64,000 nt of DNA from Lapidilactobacillus gannanensis (GTDB lineage: Bacteria; Bacillota; Bacilli; Lactobacillales; Lactobacillaceae), in assembly GCF_003946675.1 (NCBI RefSeq), contig NZ_RHOT01000001.1, positions 1-64,000 of the forward strand, given 5' to 3'. The notes beneath the pieces are model-generated. The model did no database searches. It saw only the letters and a list, made by a program, of their open reading frames with translations, and was not told where the DNA came from. Made by a program: the position numbers and the translations under genes. Below, piece by piece: positions 61,652 to 64,000 of this stretch. How positions within the stretch are numbered: position 1 is the first letter of the stretch; each line of letters opens with the position of its first letter.

Positions 61652-62231
61652 CTAAGTCAACTGAAGGTGTCTTGCTCGCATTGGTATCTGCTTTGAAGTA
61701 AGCCTTCTTACCCATTCCCATCATATTTGCTAAGATATTTTTAGGGAACGTGACCACTGAGGTATTATATTTCTCAACCGCTTGATTATAGCGACGTCGT
61801 TCCACGGAAATACGATTTTCCGAACCTTCTAATTGCGTCATTAGAGTTTGAACATTCTCATTAGACTTCAAGCTAGGGTAATTCTCGCCAATCACATTGA
61901 CCAAAGTGCCAACCGACTGATCTAGTTGTGCATTGGCTTTCATTTTTTCGCTGGCGGTACTTGCACTACCATAGGCCTTACGAGCGGCACTGATCTCACC
62001 AAAAACTTTTGTTTCGTGCTTCATGCTGCCCTTAACAGCGCTCACCAAATTGGGGATCAGATCATAACGCCGTTGTAACACCGTTTCAACTTGAGCCCAC
62101 TGTGAATCAACTGCCTGCGAACTGCGCGCCAAACTATTGTACGTCCCAATAAAACTAAGTCCAATAACCACAACAACGCCCACAATAATACCAATGAGCC
62201 AATTGCGTTTTGAATTTGCTGAATTTTTCAT
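61644..62231 (-). CDS. LemA family protein
   Basis: A membrane-anchored helical protein of 195 residues: N-terminal anchor (WLIGIIVGVVVVIGLSFIGTYNSL), then the coiled four-helix LemA domain with VLQRRYDLIPNLVSAVKGSMKHE and the ISVERRRYNQAVEKYN signature. It overlaps the TPM gene. ATG 62231 is followed upstream by GGAAGGAG. Confidence 0.93.
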   Translation of the reverse strand: MKNSANSKRNWLIGIIVGVVVVIGLSFIGTYNSLARSSQAVDSQWAQVETVLQRRYDLIPNLVSAVKGSMKHETKVFGEISAARKAYGSASTASEKMKANAQLDQSVGTLVNVIGENYPSLKSNENVQTLMTQLEGSENRISVERRRYNQAVEKYNTSVVTFPKNILANMMGMGKKAYFKADTNASKTPSVDLDE

Positions 62232-62521
62232 TTTAAACTCCTTCCAAATTGACGGAAACTATCCTAATATTTCGTAGAGCTTGTACCATATTTTAGCATG
62301 TTACTGAATAAAAGAAAGCGACTCACTAGAAAACAACTTAAAAATAGTGTTTTTTTCTTCAATCCACTAACTTACTGTGCTCAATTAAGGCAACCTATCT
62401 TGAAGAAATTCCAACAGCAACTTCATTTTTTCATCACAAATTATTTACTGAAGCGCCACCTTTTTGGCATTAGTTTTTCATAGTCCTAGCTTATAGTTAA
62501 CAACATAGAAAGCAAGCGGTG

Positions 62522-62575
62522 ATGCAAATGAATTTTATGAAAATCTTCGTTGTGGTACCGACCAACGGAGTCTAG
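62522..62575 (+). CDS. Very short open frame in the candidate small RNA
   Basis: ATG 62522 or 62528 opens a frame of 17 or 15 codons ending in TAG at 62573 (core NFMKIFVVVPTNGV). GGTGA at 62518 could act as Shine-Dalgarno for ATG 62528. It may be a leader peptide or a dual-function sRNA peptide, or chance. Confidence 0.25.
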   Translation: MQMNFMKIFVVVPTNGV

Positions 62576-62668
62576 GAATTACCACCTAGATCGTTATCAA
62601 AATTAAAACCCTAAAACCCAAAAAATTGCTAATTTTCTTCATTTTATTCCTCCCCTTTAAAATGAGTA

Positions 62669-62704
62669 ATCCCCACTTCCTGCCCAGAAGTGGGGATTTT
62701 ATTA
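62669..62704 (+). terminator. Terminator of the candidate small RNA
   Basis: AATCCCCACTTC pairs perfectly with GAAGTGGGGATT around 7 nt, followed by TTATTAT. It points in the plus direction, where no ordinary gene precedes it. Confidence 0.85.
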
Positions 62705-62744
62705 TGTTCAGATAATAATGATAGACTAGCGCTTGGCTAAAGTT

Positions 62745-62890
62745 TTTTAAACAGCATTACGTTCGATTGCAATTGCAGTGTAGGCTTATTGGTTGGAGCA
62801 GACTGCCGACACTGCTGCTCACAAGCACGAGCAAAAATCATTGGCTGATAACCACATCCTCAAAATTACGGGCCTCAGTCATTGCTTAAA
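62745..62890. repeat. Family C fragment downstream of the D-LDH gene
   Basis: TTAAACAGCATTACG at the left and CATTGGCTGATAACCAC match the order seen near 30360-30540 (CATTGGCTGACAACCAC). The middle is shortened. No gene is visible in 62705-62966. Confidence 0.5.
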
Positions 62891-62966
62891 TAGGCAGTGA
62901 CTTAAATAAAACGCCGCACATTATCGTTAGTTAATTAAACGTGGCTACTTTTCAACTAAACGTCAA

Positions 62967-63959
62967 TTACTTTTCCGGCAATAAATGAGGGCTTTTCTTA
63001 CCTTGGAACAATAAACTAGCATCGTTCAAAGCAATTTCAACCATATTTTTTACGGCCTGATCGGTGTAAAAACCAATATGCGGCGACAACGAGACATTTT
63101 CCCGACGCAGTAAATTGTCAAAAATGCTTAAATCTTGATTTGCGTGCGAAAGATCATCCCCAAATACACCGGCCTCACCTTCAACTGTATCCAAACCTGC
63201 ACCAGCAATTTCATTAGTATCCAGCGCATGAAGTAATGCAGCCAAATCGACGATGGGACCCCGAGCACAATTGATCAGTAAAGCGGTTGATTTCATTTTT
63301 GCTAAGGCATCTGTATCAATGATGTGCGTGGTTAAATCGGTTAAGTTAGTATGAATCGTTAAAACATCACTTTGAGTCAGGAGCTCGTCCAAACTAACGT
63401 AAGTCAATGTGTCCGCTAGTTCTGGACGTTCAACTAAATCATGCGCAATTACTTTCGCGCCCAACGCCTTAAAAATGCGTGCAACAGTGCCACCAATTTT
63501 GCCAGCGCCTAAAATACCGACAGTTAAATGATGGATTTCATAAGCTTCCAGGCCACCCCAGCTATAGTCGTGATGAGCCATTCGCAATTGCGTTGCTTTC
63601 AAATGCCGCAAAAGAACCATGGTATGCGTTAATGCTTCTTCAGCCACACTTCGTGGTGAATAAGCTGGCACATTGGTCACTTGAATCCCATACTGCTTAG
63701 CAGCGGCAAAATCGATAATATCGTAACCCGTGATCCGTAAAGCCAGAATATGGATTTTAAAAGTAGCTAATTGCTGGTAAACATCTGCTGTTAGAGCCCC
63801 ATGTTGCGCAACAACTACAGCATCACTACCATTAGCCAAACTAACAGTCTGACTATTTAGCGGCTGATTACTAGTCGTAATCGTAGCCTGATTTTGCTCA
63901 GCCCAAGCAGTAATTGCAGCCTGCTCATCAGGACGAACCGAATACATTTGAATCTTCAT
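62967..63959 (-). CDS. ldhD: D-2-hydroxyacid dehydrogenase, probably D-lactate dehydrogenase
   Basis: It reduces pyruvate (or another 2-oxoacid) to the D-hydroxyacid. The 330 residues show ALRITGYDIID, the NAD motif VGILGAGKIGGTVA near 148, the catalytic Arg in INCARGPIVD, Glu in AGAGLDTVEGE and His in LSPHIGFYTD. Length and motifs fit D-LdhA of lactobacilli. GGAGG precedes ATG 63959. With ldh it would allow DL-lactate production. A D-hydroxyisocaproate dehydrogenase is a possible alternative. Confidence 0.85.
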   Translation of the reverse strand: MKIQMYSVRPDEQAAITAWAEQNQATITTSNQPLNSQTVSLANGSDAVVVAQHGALTADVYQQLATFKIHILALRITGYDIIDFAAAKQYGIQVTNVPAYSPRSVAEEALTHTMVLLRHLKATQLRMAHHDYSWGGLEAYEIHHLTVGILGAGKIGGTVARIFKALGAKVIAHDLVERPELADTLTYVSLDELLTQSDVLTIHTNLTDLTTHIIDTDALAKMKSTALLINCARGPIVDLAALLHALDTNEIAGAGLDTVEGEAGVFGDDLSHANQDLSIFDNLLRRENVSLSPHIGFYTDQAVKNMVEIALNDASLLFQGKKSPHLLPEK

Positions 63960-63979
63960 AAAATACCTCCATTAAAATC

Positions 63980-64000
63980 AGAGTGTGAGGGGTGCCGGTT
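63980..64000. repeat. Family A repeat, left end, cut by the window edge
   Basis: AGAGTGTGAGGGGTGCCGG is a standard family A left end upstream of the D-LDH gene; the rest lies outside the window. Confidence 0.6.

Larger units (their letters stand above)
62490..62704 (+). ncRNA. Candidate small RNA between lemA and the D-LDH gene
   Basis: A short unit ending in a strong terminator with no normal gene in front. It holds a hairpin TCTAGG-AATTACCA-CCTAGA (62571-62590) and an unpaired C-rich segment TTCCTCCCCTTT (62647-62658) just before the terminator. The C-rich segment is complementary to Shine-Dalgarno sequences, as in RsaE/RoxS-type sRNAs. The 5' end is guessed; no clear promoter was found. 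Confidence 0.35.

Overview
The window looks like chromosomal backbone of a low-GC lactic acid bacterium of the Lactobacillaceae; I cannot fix the genus. Reasons: a sporulation-free version of the Bacillus lysS-dusB-hslO-ftsH-hpt-tilS-yabR-divIC-rqcP-mfd-pth order, both an L- and a D-lactate dehydrogenase, an rpoE delta-subunit gene beside pyrG, no ispE between purR and veg, and peptidoglycan enzymes with active-site residues typical of intrinsically vancomycin-resistant lactobacilli. No tRNA, rRNA, IS transposase, prophage or CRISPR array was seen.

Layout. 0.4-14.6 kb: minus-strand housekeeping block (lysS to pth). 15-19.6 kb: plus-strand ldh with a cre-like site, an L,D-transpeptidase, minus-strand trmR, and a c-di-AMP-binding CBS protein. 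19.6-33.8 kb: mostly minus-strand cell-wall and nucleotide genes (DUF7916 protein, mazF, alr, acpS, cshA, murF, ddl, rpmE2, murA, pyrG, rpoE, ywiB homologue). 34.5-37.2 kb: plus-strand lipL-like, HD hydrolase and mscL. 37.6-46.2 kb: minus-strand prs-glmU-purR-veg-rsmA-rnmV-tatD-metG, again in Bacillus-like order; about 23 kb of other genes lies between pth and prs, which are near neighbours in Bacillus. 46.5-64 kb: a more accessory part with an ABC ATPase, an APC permease, a tightly overlapping zincin/sirtuin/chorismate-mutase operon, an aldo/keto reductase, a PTS-esterase-GntR cluster whose EIIBC carries an in-frame stop, a MATE exporter, TPM/LemA proteins, a candidate small RNA and D-lactate dehydrogenase.

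The most unusual content is non-coding. Three families of intergenic hairpin repeats recur: family A (about 120 bp, left end AGAGTGTGAG, right end GAACACGTTTCAA), family B (about 115 bp, starting near ACGTGTTCTCAAAAGGCAA, with a terminator-like apical stem) and family C (modular, up to about 700 bp, several hairpins in a branched layout). In all three, stem sequences differ between copies while both arms change together, so pairing is kept although sequence is not. Families A and B share a terminal motif in inverted orientation, which suggests one mobile-element or RNA superfamily.

Many annotated starts were moved from the longest open frame to the codon with a proper Shine-Dalgarno; these choices are explained in each entry. 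All functions are inferred from sequence features and remembered family knowledge, without database searches.
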